Shown one piece after another: positions 26,846 to 37,068 of a stretch of DNA of 64,000 nucleotides (position 1 is the stretch's first letter; each line of letters starts with the position of its first letter). This DNA is from Fuerstiella marisgermanici (GTDB lineage: Bacteria > Planctomycetota > Planctomycetia > Planctomycetales > Planctomycetaceae), in assembly GCF_001983935.1 (NCBI RefSeq), contig NZ_CP017641.1, forward strand, positions 3,410,001 to 3,474,000, read 5' to 3'. Both the position numbers and the translations under genes were made by a program. The notes below the pieces were generated by a model. The model had not been told where the DNA came from and made no database searches. It worked only from the letters and a program-made list of their open reading frames with translations.

Positions 26846-29239
26846 GTGAGTTTCCTTAGTATCGCATTCCTTGCCGCCTTGCCTTTGGCGGCGGCACCGA
26901 TTTTGTTGCACCTGTTGGATCGGCGACGCAATGTCACGATTGAATGGGGAGCGATGGAGTTTTTGCTGGAAGCGTCAACGCGAAAAACAAGTGCTCGCAA
27001 ACTGAAGCAATGGCTGTTGCTGCTACTGCGAGTTCTCGCGGTCGCAACTTTGGTGTTAGCGTTGGCTCGACCCATGCTGCCGGGCAATTGGCTGGGCACG
27101 AACGAACGCCGCGAATTGATCCTCGTGCTGGACAACTCCATGTCGACCCAACGATCAACCAATCCGGCTGCCGTCGTCGAAGCGGCCAGCTCGAACGTCA
27201 ACGGATCGGATCGGCCCGGAGAGAACAAGCTTCGCAACACGGCAGCAGCCGGAAGCCCAGCTTACGAGCGCCTGTTCGATCAGATCATCGAACGAGCGAA
27301 GGCTGAACTCGCGGGACTGAAGCCGGGCGACACGGTTCGTATTCTGGCGGCGTCTCCCTATCCGGTTTGGGCAACGGCGGGTTCGTTTCGCGTTGGTGCC
27401 AGCGGCCAGGAGTTGGTCTATTCTCAACTGGAATCCGTTCGGCCAACAAGCGGAGGCAGTGACCTGCTGGCAGCATTATTCACGGCAGTGCAGGCCGACG
27501 CCGAACCGGTGAGTCAGAAACGGCGAGTTGTCCTGATTACCGACGGACAGGCGGCCGACTGGACAACCGAAGACGACAAAGGCTGGCGACGTTTTCAGGA
27601 CGTGCTGCAGGCTGCACAACTGCCCACGGAACTGGATATCGTTGAAGTCACTTCAGACGTGGCTGCAGTCGCCAATGTGGCCGTCAATCATGTGGAATCG
27701 AGCCGGACTGTGGTTGGAGTTGACCAGGCCTTTACTGCGACTGCTCAGATTAAGAACCATTCGCGTGTCGCCGCCGACGATTGCTCTGTTCGCTGGCTTG
27801 TGAATGGCAACGAAGAACACAGGGAACTCGTGTCTGAAATTGGCGGCGGTGAATCCAGCGATGCAGTCTGGCATCATTCCTTCGCCAATCCAGGCGTCTA
27901 TGCGATCTCATGTTCGATCGACGCCAATGACAGACTCGCGGCCGACAATACGGCAACCGTGGTCGTGGAAGTGGTCAACGAAGTGCCCGTGTTGGTGGTC
28001 GAATCCGCAGCCGGGCGAGCTGAAATGCAGCAGGACGCGTACTTCGTGATGGCGGCGATGGGTTACGTTGATGGCGAACCGCTGGAATCGCGCGGCGTGC
28101 ACCAGCCGGAAACCGTCACGCCCGTTGGGCTGGAACGAACGGACTTGAGTTCTTACCGAGCCATCGTGATTCCGAACTTGAAGAGCCTGAGCAAGGAAGC
28201 GATTGAGAAACTAAACCAGTATGTCTTTAATGGCGGCGGGCTTTGGCTGGCTTTGGGGCCACGAACCGACATTGAGGTCTTCAATCAGTATCTGTTCGCC
28301 GACGGCGAGGGACTCGCTCCGCTGGCGCTTGATGGGATTGTCGCGGAAGCTGACCCCGGCAAACGAAAAACGACGATCAACCCGTCGCTGCGTGATCATC
28401 CGGCGACAAAGGAACTGGCAGACGCTGAGCGACTCGACACCAGCGATGTGAAGATTTCACGGCGAGTTCGCTTCGTACCGCCGCCGCAGGACGAAGATGT
28501 TTCGATACTGCTAAGTCTTACCAACGGCGAACCGCTGGCGGTTGAAAAGTATTTTGGTCGTGGTCGCGTCATCGTGCAGTCTGTGCCGTTGCGAATGGAT
28601 CAATGGAGTGACATCGCGAAGTCGCAGGCATTTGTCGTCATGGTGCAGGACTGGCTTTCGTACCTTACCGCACCTCGAGCGACGCGACACAATCTTTCGC
28701 CCGGTGACCCGATTGCCGTGCACCTGTCCGACGCCGACAACACTGACGCCGTATTGCGGACGCCTCATGGCGATGAAATTGAACTGACGGCAGATGCGGC
28801 TGGCGACGGAGTGATCTTTCGTTCCAGTCGCACGATTCTTCCCGGCGATTATTCTTTGGAGCTTAGCCTGTCCGGTGAACGACTGCCGTTCCATGTTCAA
28901 CGTAGTCCACGCGAATCCGACCTGGCTATGCTGACCGCAGAGGATCACAAACTGCTGGCCGATACGGCTGGGTTAGAACAGGATTTGTTAAGTAACGGAA
29001 TGGGCGGATCCAGTCACAGCGACCCGGTGTGGCCGTTGTTGCTGATGCTGTTGATCGCGTTTATGAGCGCCGAGTTGCTGCTGGCCGGTTTGATCTCCCG
29101 CGAACGATTCGGTTCAGAAGCCATTGCGGAATCAAGCGGCGAGTTCGCCAGCGGAGATATCGGATTACCGATGGCGTTCGGGAACAAGGCGGTGATGGAT
29201 TCGGTTGGGGCAGATCGGAAGCAAGAGATAGAAGTTTGA
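26846..29239 (+). CDS. BatA-like membrane protein with von Willebrand A domain
   Basis: 797 residues from a GTG start. N terminus is the typical BatA-type leader (FLAALPLAAAPILLHLLDRR) followed by a second helix (LKQWLLLLLRVLAVATLVLA). A vWA domain begins at LILVLDNSMSTQRS with the MIDAS motif DNSMS. A long extracytoplasmic part includes an Ig-like segment (VGVDQAFTATAQIKNHSRVA) and a class I glutamine-amidotransferase-like fold (YRAIVIPNLKSLSKEAIEKL). A last helix lies near the C terminus (PLLLMLLIAFMSAELLLAGL). It probably works with the MoxR ATPase and DUF58 protein just upstream at the inner membrane. Confidence 0.82.
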   Translation: MSFLSIAFLAALPLAAAPILLHLLDRRRNVTIEWGAMEFLLEASTRKTSARKLKQWLLLLLRVLAVATLVLALARPMLPGNWLGTNERRELILVLDNSMSTQRSTNPAAVVEAASSNVNGSDRPGENKLRNTAAAGSPAYERLFDQIIERAKAELAGLKPGDTVRILAASPYPVWATAGSFRVGASGQELVYSQLESVRPTSGGSDLLAALFTAVQADAEPVSQKRRVVLITDGQAADWTTEDDKGWRRFQDVLQAAQLPTELDIVEVTSDVAAVANVAVNHVESSRTVVGVDQAFTATAQIKNHSRVAADDCSVRWLVNGNEEHRELVSEIGGGESSDAVWHHSFANPGVYAISCSIDANDRLAADNTATVVVEVVNEVPVLVVESAAGRAEMQQDAYFVMAAMGYVDGEPLESRGVHQPETVTPVGLERTDLSSYRAIVIPNLKSLSKEAIEKLNQYVFNGGGLWLALGPRTDIEVFNQYLFADGEGLAPLALDGIVAEADPGKRKTTINPSLRDHPATKELADAERLDTSDVKISRRVRFVPPPQDEDVSILLSLTNGEPLAVEKYFGRGRVIVQSVPLRMDQWSDIAKSQAFVVMVQDWLSYLTAPRATRHNLSPGDPIAVHLSDADNTDAVLRTPHGDEIELTADAAGDGVIFRSSRTILPGDYSLELSLSGERLPFHVQRSPRESDLAMLTAEDHKLLADTAGLEQDLLSNGMGGSSHSDPVWPLLLMLLIAFMSAELLLAGLISRERFGSEAIAESSGEFASGDIGLPMAFGNKAVMDSVGADRKQEIEV

Positions 29240-29372
29240 ATTACGATGGACTGGAAGGTTCACAGGCGAAAGGTCAGGCGGCTTGCAACTTTTATTCTGA
29301 AGCACTGAATTCAAGCAAAGAGTTTATAACGGGATCGTTACAGAGCCGGGCCGTCGGTCCGTAAAACAAACC

Positions 29373-32225
29373 ATGCAACCCACAACCATCAACAACGCAG
29401 AACATTTCACGCTGGAAGGCCCATTCGGGTGGCCGGTCGCCGCGTTCGTTTTACTGCTGTTGCTGGCGTTGTTTACGTTTTCGCTGTGGCGAGAACGATT
29501 CATCCTTGGTCAGAAAAATACGGTGCTGTTTTGGATCCTTCGAGCCGCCGCACTGGCCGCCGTTGTCTGGATGATTCTGGCACCCGCAAACATCCGCGTT
29601 GAAACGGCAACGACTCGGCAGTCCGTTGCCATCATCACTGACGTCAGTGGTAGTATGAGAACCATCGACCCGCCCGGCACTGCCGACGAAATTCACTGGG
29701 TCGCTGCACAATATGGCGACGGCGATTATGCCGCCATCAAGGCCGCGGACCAGGCGGTTGTTGCCGCTGGCATTGCTGAGCGCCACCTGCAAACGGCTGC
29801 CGCGGCCTTAACCGAACATCAGCGGGAAAGCATCGTCGTGGAATCCACCGGCGCTGCCAGTGCAGCGTTGGATCGAGTCCGTGAGAACGTTGCCGCTGTC
29901 GAAGGTCAATATGGTGGGCCGGTCTCACAGAACGCGGGCACACGAAAACAATTGCCATTGGCCTCGCGGATATCGAAGTCGCTGGATGGACCGGAGTTCG
30001 AAACCTTCTCAAAACTTGCAGCCGCGTTAAGCAAAGGCCGAACGCCGTCACAGAAGGGTTGGCGAGAAAGTCTGCCGGACCTGCAGCATCGTGTGGCTGG
30101 AATTCGCCGGCAACTCAACGAACTGGCTCGCGATGTCGCCGAAGAGGGAACTCAGCGAGCTGGCCGCAGCACTACGAATGCTCTCACGTCGTTTCAGCAG
30201 ACGCCACGACTCACGCGAGCCACGCGTTTATTGGCGTCGCTGCACGACAGCGTCCTGACTCCATTGCAGGAGAAGGCAGACGTGCGCATATCGTCGTTTG
30301 ATCAGTCGCTCACGCGCGTGACCAGCCAGGACGATCCAGCCACTGAAATCACTTCGCGGCTTCCGGCGGCAGACGAGGAAGGCAACATCAAAGTTAATCA
30401 GATCGGAACCGATCTTTCGGCGGTTCTGGAACAACTTAACCGTGACCGACTGGAACAACCGCTTGCCGCCGCTTTCATTTTCACCGACGTGGGGCACAAC
30501 CGATCCACCGCTGTTAATCCACGCGATGTGGCGGCCGACCTGAAAGGCACTCCGATTTACATCGTGCCGATCGGCAATACTCAGCACGTGCGAGACGTCA
30601 TTCTGCAGTCGGTCTTTGTGCCCAATGTGGCAATGAGAAACGACGACATCGTGATCGAAGCGACTTTGCAGGCTCACGACTGTGAAGGCGAATCCTGTTT
30701 CGTTCAGTTGATGCAGGACGGCGAAGCGATCGACCAACGAGTGGTCGAAATTGATTCCGGTTTCGCAACTCGCAAAATTCGCTTCGAACAGAAAATGTCA
30801 GAAGTCGGCGTGCAGCAATTTCAACTGGCGATCAGTCCGCTGGAAGGCGAGCTAACGGATAAGAACAACTTCGACGAGTTCGAGGTCAACGTGACTCGCA
30901 GCGACATTAAAATTCTTCTGGCAGACGAACTGCCGCGTTGGGAATACCGCTATCTGGCTCAGTTATTTCGGCGCGATCCCAAAGTCGAATGTGATGAACT
31001 CCTGTTTCAGCCTCGCCAGATCGCAACCGGTCGACGGCAGGAAAGCGGCACGTTTCCGACCACCGTGGAGGAATGGGACCAGTACGACGTTGTGATCCTC
31101 GGAGATCTGGCACCCAACCATCTGTCGGCGGCGTCTCAGGAATCTCTGATTGAATACCTCAAAGATCGCGGCGGTACGGTCGTGTTGATTGCCGGTTCGT
31201 CGGCAATGCCTCAGGCCTACGTCGATCATCCGCTGGAAAGTATCGTGCCTGTGTCGCCGGTCGCTGACGACCAGAAAGGCATCGCCGATTCGGGATACGC
31301 GTTCCATGTGACGGAAGAAGGCCGCGATCACAACGCACTGATGATCGGCGACACCGACGAAGCAACTCGTAACGCATGGAACTTCGTGAATCAGGTGTCT
31401 CCGATCTATGAAGTGAACGATTGGCGACAACCACGAGCTTCCGCTCACACGCTGATCTCCGCCGTGCCGCACGGAACACTCGACCCGGAGTATGCTGCAA
31501 GGCAAAACGCTTTGCTCTGTTGGCAACCGGTAGGTCGAGGAATGACCGTGTATCTGGCGGCACCGGACACATGGCGACTGCGACTGCTGCGAGGCGACCG
31601 TTTGCACTATCGTTTCTGGGGGCAATTACTTCGCTGGGCCATCGCAGCAGACCTGTCGGCGGGATCAGAAGCGGTCCGGATCAAGTCGGACAAAAGTCGC
31701 TACACCAGCAATGAACCTGTGCAGGTTGTCGTAAGACTCACGGACAAAGATGGCGTGCCGGTGGTTGCGGAAGGCCTGCAGGCGGTTGCGAAACGCGACG
31801 ATGATCAGCAGTCTAGTCCCATTGTCGCAGACGCAGAAATTCCCGGTCAGTACCGCGGTGCCTTTCGCAATCTGGCCGCCGGGGTTTACAGCGTTCAGGC
31901 GGTTGGTGCCGACGTTGACAAGCTTCTGCAGGACAGCGAGCAGGAAGCGTCAACAGCCAGTTTTACGGTTCAGGCCGAGCTGCCGGTCGAGTTACTCGAC
32001 ACACGCTGCGACCGCGCCTTGGCGCAGCAGATTGCGAACATCACTGGCGGGCAGGTGCTGCCGCCAACAGCAGTTGAAGAAGTCTTAAGCCTGACGAATC
32101 TGGAACCAGAAGTCACGGAAAGAATCGAAACAACGCCTCTTTGGCTGCAGTGGAAATATTTGTGGCTCGTGTTTGGCTGCCTGCAGACCGAGTGGATTGT
32201 GAGAAAGTGGAAGGGGCTTTCGTGA
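29373..32225 (+). CDS. Large membrane protein with von Willebrand A-like domain
   Basis: 950 residues. Two N-terminal helices (WPVAAFVLLLLLALFTFSLW and LFWILRAAALAAVVWMILAP) are followed by a vWA start with a MIDAS-like motif (VAIITDVSGSMRT). An insertion rich in Ala/Gln helices sits inside the vWA domain before it resumes at AAAFIFTDVGHNRS. Later parts are beta-rich and include a glutamine-amidotransferase-like segment (LLADELPRWEYRYLAQLFRR) and GGTVVLIAGSSAMPQ. The C terminus has a membrane-proximal helix (KYLWLVFGCLQTEWIV). It resembles the second vWA membrane protein of MoxR loci. The gap to the previous gene is 133 bases with no recognisable signal. Confidence 0.78.
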   Translation: MQPTTINNAEHFTLEGPFGWPVAAFVLLLLLALFTFSLWRERFILGQKNTVLFWILRAAALAAVVWMILAPANIRVETATTRQSVAIITDVSGSMRTIDPPGTADEIHWVAAQYGDGDYAAIKAADQAVVAAGIAERHLQTAAAALTEHQRESIVVESTGAASAALDRVRENVAAVEGQYGGPVSQNAGTRKQLPLASRISKSLDGPEFETFSKLAAALSKGRTPSQKGWRESLPDLQHRVAGIRRQLNELARDVAEEGTQRAGRSTTNALTSFQQTPRLTRATRLLASLHDSVLTPLQEKADVRISSFDQSLTRVTSQDDPATEITSRLPAADEEGNIKVNQIGTDLSAVLEQLNRDRLEQPLAAAFIFTDVGHNRSTAVNPRDVAADLKGTPIYIVPIGNTQHVRDVILQSVFVPNVAMRNDDIVIEATLQAHDCEGESCFVQLMQDGEAIDQRVVEIDSGFATRKIRFEQKMSEVGVQQFQLAISPLEGELTDKNNFDEFEVNVTRSDIKILLADELPRWEYRYLAQLFRRDPKVECDELLFQPRQIATGRRQESGTFPTTVEEWDQYDVVILGDLAPNHLSAASQESLIEYLKDRGGTVVLIAGSSAMPQAYVDHPLESIVPVSPVADDQKGIADSGYAFHVTEEGRDHNALMIGDTDEATRNAWNFVNQVSPIYEVNDWRQPRASAHTLISAVPHGTLDPEYAARQNALLCWQPVGRGMTVYLAAPDTWRLRLLRGDRLHYRFWGQLLRWAIAADLSAGSEAVRIKSDKSRYTSNEPVQVVVRLTDKDGVPVVAEGLQAVAKRDDDQQSSPIVADAEIPGQYRGAFRNLAAGVYSVQAVGADVDKLLQDSEQEASTASFTVQAELPVELLDTRCDRALAQQIANITGGQVLPPTAVEEVLSLTNLEPEVTERIETTPLWLQWKYLWLVFGCLQTEWIVRKWKGLS

Positions 32226-32367
32226 GGAGATTCGTCTCTGCCGCACGAAGGCAAAAGGGGCACGCGAGTTCCCCGGTTTTGAACGATAGCGAATTTATCA
32301 GAGCTAAGATTACCTGACTGGAATTAGCAGGCTGACGCCCACCACGCGTCAAGCCGGAGTACGAATC

Positions 32368-35300
32368 ATGTCCAGAGTCATCGAAGATATCGCGTTTCCT
32401 TCCGCCATCCGCGAAAAGCTGCAGAGTATTCGTTGGCGAGGGGCGGGGCTGGCCTGTTGTCGAGCTGCCGCGTTCAGTCTTGCCGTCTTATTGGCTGCAA
32501 TGTTCGTCGCGATGATGGCAGATTGGTGGTTCACCATCTTCGACACCACAGTCCGGATGATCTTAACGACGGTCTCACTGTCGTTGGCATGTGCGACGCT
32601 GCTGTACTTTGGCTTCCGTCCAGTGGTCGAAGCGTTCGGTTGGATGTCGGCCGCGAAAAGTGTCGACGACGAAATCCCTCAACTGGAAGAACGTTGGACA
32701 ACCATCGCCAGTTTTGCGAAGTCTGCCCGCAAGCCAAAGTCCAAAACCGAAAAGGCCATGCTGCAGCAGGTGACCAGCGAAGCCGTGGCCATGGGGGCAC
32801 TGGTCAGACCTCAACAGGTCGTGCGTCCCGCAGCCTTGAAGCAACCGATCACCTTATTGACTGTTGCAGCCTTGGGATTCACGGCATTTTTGGCGACCAA
32901 CTGGTCTCAGACGTCAGTGCTGCTACGGCGATTCTGGCAACCAACGGCTGCAATCACGGCAACTCAGTTGGAAAGTGTCACGGGCGATGCAACGGTTCCT
33001 CGCGGTGAATCGGTGGAACTGGTGACTATGCTCTCCGGTCTGCCGCGTGAATCTGCAACGTTCACAATGGAAAGCGTCGGGGCGCAGCCGGAGATCGTGC
33101 AATTGAAACCTGACGAAGACCGCCCCGGTTTCTTTGTTTGCAACGTCGATGTTGACGACACGTTTCGGTATCGCCTTCAGGCAGGGGATGGTCGCACGGA
33201 GTGGCACACGGTTTCAGCCATCGACTATCCATCGCTGGCTGAGGTGCAGTTAACGGTCACCGCTCCTGAATACGTCGGTCAGGCTCCGATTGAAAAGACG
33301 CTGATTCCCGGACGCCTAAGAGCCATTCAGGGAAGCATGCTGTCGCTGGCGATGAAGCCCCACGCGGCTCTCACGCATTTCGAACTGCAATTGGAATCGC
33401 CCGCAGAAATCGCGGAAGCGAAAGACGTGACCGCTAAGCCGGAAGTGATGAAAGACACAATCGTCCTGAAGCCAGACGCCGATGGCTGGTATCGTTTTGA
33501 GACGCCTCTGTTGGAAGACTTTTCCTTCAGTCCTCACTTCAGCAATGAGCACGGGCTGATCAATGAAGACAGCCGCGTTTGCCGCATTCGTGTGGTGGCA
33601 GACAAGGCTCCGGTGGCTCGAGTCATCACGCCGAACGACGAAATGGCAGTCAGCTTGGACGAAGAAATCGAAATCAAGTTTGAAGCTCACGACGATCACG
33701 GCATTGCCACTGCAGAACTTGTGATTTACAACGAAGCCAAGGAAGGTGAAGAACCGAAAATCCTGGCAGTGCAGGAAATTCCGCTCGGCGATCAAACGAT
33801 GCAGAAGCACGTGATGGCCAAAACCAAGCTTGATCTGAAGGAACTGGGGCTCGAAGACGGCGCGAATATTAGTTACTCGATTCGAGTGACGGACAACCGA
33901 ATGATGGAGATCGATCCGGATGACATGCGGAAACAACTCGCATCGACGGAAGCTCGCCCGGGCGAAGCCCCCGAGGATAGACTGGAGGGGCGCGCCGAAT
34001 CTGAGACCGAAGAGGGTGTGGGCAAACGCGTGGCTGAAGTTGGGGAAAGTCCTCGCCAGGAAGGCAAAACTTCTGTAGACGCCTCAACTTTGGTCGCAGG
34101 GACGAGCAACAACGAAGAGGCTGTGGACGACAAAAGCTCACCGACTTCAAATGACACGAACAACGCTGCAAACACGAAAGGCGACGAGTCCACCGATTTG
34201 GCGGTCGCAGAAACTGCGGAGGCGGATTCCGCGCAACGCCAGCTCATGGCTGCAACGGATGTCGAGACCGGCAGCAGTGACAAGAGTGAGACGATAGCAA
34301 CTGACGACAACAAGCCCGTAGACGGTTCAGGCGGCGAAAACGAAGCCGCCGACACTAAAGATGACGGAAAGCTGGCCGCCGATTCAGACGTGGCAAAATC
34401 AAACGATGCCAAAAAGGCCGTCGAGTCCGCGGAGAATCCTGGCGACCGAAAAATGCCTGCCGAACAGGAGACACGCAATGACAACGCTGCTGAGTCAACC
34501 GCTCAACAGGGCGAAATATCGTCAGGTAAAAACGGGGCCGCTGACGAAAAGCCTAAGTCAGATACCGCTATCGCGGTGGTAGACGGCAAACCCGCCAAAC
34601 AAGGTGGCAACCAGAAAATGCCGCAGAATGACAGCGCAGAAAACGACGGCAAAAACTCGTCTGGCAGCAGCAACGCTCCGCAACCGAAGGATCGCAGAAA
34701 GAACGACCAGCCGAAAACTTCCATGAGTTCCCCCATTCGCCAAACGGCTCAATCGAATGATGGCCAGCGTCGTGAAACAAGCCGGCGTCGTTTAAAGGTC
34801 ACTAAACGGCTGTTCGCTGTCGCATCGGCCGAAGATGAACGCCGAAAGCAGAGTGGCAAGATTCGAGATCGAGTTGTCAAGATTGACGAAATGCTGGCGA
34901 AAGTGGAAGAAGGTCTCGGCCTGCTGGTCAACAAGGCAGCTCCGGAAGCGGAACGCAGTGATCGCTATCGAGACCTGGACATTCGACTGGACGAAATCGA
35001 AACATACATCGCAGACCTTCGCATTGAAACACAGGACGACAAGTTTGCGTTTGTGGGCCTGCAGATGGTCGACATCGGTCGAACTCATGTCACGCCCGCT
35101 CGTGATCGTGTCTTCGTGTCGATCCGCCAACCTGACGTCGCTGCCGATACCCACGCCAGGGAAGGGCTGCATCATGTGATCAGTGCACGGGAGCTGCTTA
35201 ATGACCTGCTGAAAAAATACGACCGAGTAGTTCGCGAACAGAACCTTGCTGACAAGCTGGACGAAGCGGTCACGATGTACGAAGTTTACGTGGAAAAAAC

Positions 35301-37068
35301 TCAGCAGCTGATGCGGGAAGCTCGCCAGAACAGAAATCCGCTCAAACGAAAGATGGACGTCATCGAAGTCGATCAATCGTATCTCGATCGATTCGCGGAA
35401 GTTCTGACAATGCGACGCGAGATGATGGCGGAATTCGGCCGCATCCTGGCTGATGATCCGCGTCTGCTTGCCAGATACATGGACCTCATCAAGCGTCGCC
35501 GGTCATCGCTTAGAAACCAATTAACAGAACTGTTCGATCGCCAGGATGAGATTGCTCGGGAAGTCAGTGGCTGGCAGCGAGTTCAGGAAGCTCAGCGTGA
35601 AAACCTGTGGATGCTGGTGTCAGAGATTCGGCTTCACGCCGCTGCGCCGCTGGCTAAGGATGCAGAAGCGTTCGCAGAGCGCGTCCAAAAGCAGATGCCG
35701 CTGATTCTGGATACGTCACGCGGAACTGCCGCTCTGGTTATTGAACACGCAAAGCAGGTCGCTCTGTTATCTCGCGCGTCCTCGCTGGATGCGAAGAAGG
35801 CAATCAAAGCGTTGGGAGATGCCGATGCAGAAGTCGAACTCAGTGCGAATGCGAACAAAGTAGTCTACGAACTTAGCGAACTTGCGGCCGCTTTAGACCA
35901 ACTAAACTTCGAAGGGGAGACCAAGGAAGGCGTGTCGGATTACGTGACCGCTCGACAGACAGAAGCGCGCGTCCTGGCTGACCAGGCCGATGCATGGGCA
36001 GAAGCGGCCGGCTTTCTGGAAACTCATAACTACCATGGCCTCGCTCAGGTGGACCAACAGCAAAATGCCATCGCGACGGAACTGCTGCGAGTGGAAATGC
36101 TGAACATCGAAACCGAGCTGGAAGATCAGTTCGGCGAATTGGACATGCCGCAGGAAGTTCGCAATTTGGCTCGCGAACTGAACAGAGTCATGGAGGCGAT
36201 CACTTTCAACCAGGCTGCGGCCGCGTTCGCTCTGTCGAAAGATGACATCAATAAAGCGGCTGACCAACAGGAACGATCGCTCGCCGGTTTCGAAACCGCT
36301 GAAGAACTGTTCGACAAACTTCAACGAAAAACGGTCGAAGTCCTGGACGAACGCGAAGGGCAAAATCCATCCGCAGCCGATCTTCAGGATCCGACACTGG
36401 ACGAGTTTCTTGCTCGACTGGAACGTGAACCCAACATTGAAGCTCAAATGGGAATTCCCAATCGGCCTCGCAATCTACGAGTCCTTGCTGACACGATGAC
36501 CTGGCAGCAGAACGGTAGCGGGATGCTGGGCGATTCCGGCAACGCAGCCGCTCGCCGAGCAAAACAGGAAATGATGGCGGCACTCAAGCGGAAGGGGGCG
36601 AAACCAAAGGACGAACAGGACATCGACGCTCGCGACATGACGGACGAGCAAAAAAGACAGAAGGCGGAAGAGAAGAAGATGCTGGAGGCACTTCAGAGAA
36701 AGATGGCTCAGACCATCAAGGAGCTCGAAGAGAAAGCGGCCGACGAAAACACGTCTGCAGAAGACCAACAGAAGCTGCGTCAAAAAACGGAAGCGATGAA
36801 GCGAATGTTGCAGCAAATGAATGACAGCGAGATTCCCGAAGACGCATGGGACAAGCTGGCTGAATCTGATGAGGCGTCAGCGATGCTAAAGGCGTTGGCA
36901 GCTGGCCAACGCTTGCCGGATTCGCAATGGAACAAACTGATGTCCACGTTGGATGATGGGCTCTGGCAGGTGCGAACCAGAACTCCACCGGAAGATTACC
37001 GTCGTCCGATCGAACAATACCAGGACGCGATTCGTCGGTTGACGACGATTGGAGTGGAGGATGAGTAG
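32368..37068 (+). CDS. Very large membrane protein, DUF4175-like, with long disordered insert and coiled coil
   Basis: 1566 residues. Three membrane helices near the N terminus (FSLAVLLAAMFVAMMADWW, MILTTVSLSLACATLLYF, LLTVAALGFTAFLATNW). Then an extracytoplasmic beta part (QLTVTAPEYVGQAPIEKT, VRVVADKAPVARVITPND). From about residue 525 to 805 lies a low-complexity stretch rich in Asp, Glu, Ser, Asn, Lys and Ala. The remaining 750 residues are strongly alpha-helical and charged, probably coiled coil (KAEEKKMLEALQRKMAQTIK). The order matches the DUF4175-like proteins found with MoxR/vWA genes. A structural or scaffold role is inference; no enzymatic motif was recognised. The stop overlaps the next start. 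Confidence 0.72.
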   Translation: MSRVIEDIAFPSAIREKLQSIRWRGAGLACCRAAAFSLAVLLAAMFVAMMADWWFTIFDTTVRMILTTVSLSLACATLLYFGFRPVVEAFGWMSAAKSVDDEIPQLEERWTTIASFAKSARKPKSKTEKAMLQQVTSEAVAMGALVRPQQVVRPAALKQPITLLTVAALGFTAFLATNWSQTSVLLRRFWQPTAAITATQLESVTGDATVPRGESVELVTMLSGLPRESATFTMESVGAQPEIVQLKPDEDRPGFFVCNVDVDDTFRYRLQAGDGRTEWHTVSAIDYPSLAEVQLTVTAPEYVGQAPIEKTLIPGRLRAIQGSMLSLAMKPHAALTHFELQLESPAEIAEAKDVTAKPEVMKDTIVLKPDADGWYRFETPLLEDFSFSPHFSNEHGLINEDSRVCRIRVVADKAPVARVITPNDEMAVSLDEEIEIKFEAHDDHGIATAELVIYNEAKEGEEPKILAVQEIPLGDQTMQKHVMAKTKLDLKELGLEDGANISYSIRVTDNRMMEIDPDDMRKQLASTEARPGEAPEDRLEGRAESETEEGVGKRVAEVGESPRQEGKTSVDASTLVAGTSNNEEAVDDKSSPTSNDTNNAANTKGDESTDLAVAETAEADSAQRQLMAATDVETGSSDKSETIATDDNKPVDGSGGENEAADTKDDGKLAADSDVAKSNDAKKAVESAENPGDRKMPAEQETRNDNAAESTAQQGEISSGKNGAADEKPKSDTAIAVVDGKPAKQGGNQKMPQNDSAENDGKNSSGSSNAPQPKDRRKNDQPKTSMSSPIRQTAQSNDGQRRETSRRRLKVTKRLFAVASAEDERRKQSGKIRDRVVKIDEMLAKVEEGLGLLVNKAAPEAERSDRYRDLDIRLDEIETYIADLRIETQDDKFAFVGLQMVDIGRTHVTPARDRVFVSIRQPDVAADTHAREGLHHVISARELLNDLLKKYDRVVREQNLADKLDEAVTMYEVYVEKTQQLMREARQNRNPLKRKMDVIEVDQSYLDRFAEVLTMRREMMAEFGRILADDPRLLARYMDLIKRRRSSLRNQLTELFDRQDEIAREVSGWQRVQEAQRENLWMLVSEIRLHAAAPLAKDAEAFAERVQKQMPLILDTSRGTAALVIEHAKQVALLSRASSLDAKKAIKALGDADAEVELSANANKVVYELSELAAALDQLNFEGETKEGVSDYVTARQTEARVLADQADAWAEAAGFLETHNYHGLAQVDQQQNAIATELLRVEMLNIETELEDQFGELDMPQEVRNLARELNRVMEAITFNQAAAAFALSKDDINKAADQQERSLAGFETAEELFDKLQRKTVEVLDEREGQNPSAADLQDPTLDEFLARLEREPNIEAQMGIPNRPRNLRVLADTMTWQQNGSGMLGDSGNAAARRAKQEMMAALKRKGAKPKDEQDIDARDMTDEQKRQKAEEKKMLEALQRKMAQTIKELEEKAADENTSAEDQQKLRQKTEAMKRMLQQMNDSEIPEDAWDKLAESDEASAMLKALAAGQRLPDSQWNKLMSTLDDGLWQVRTRTPPEDYRRPIEQYQDAIRRLTTIGVEDE

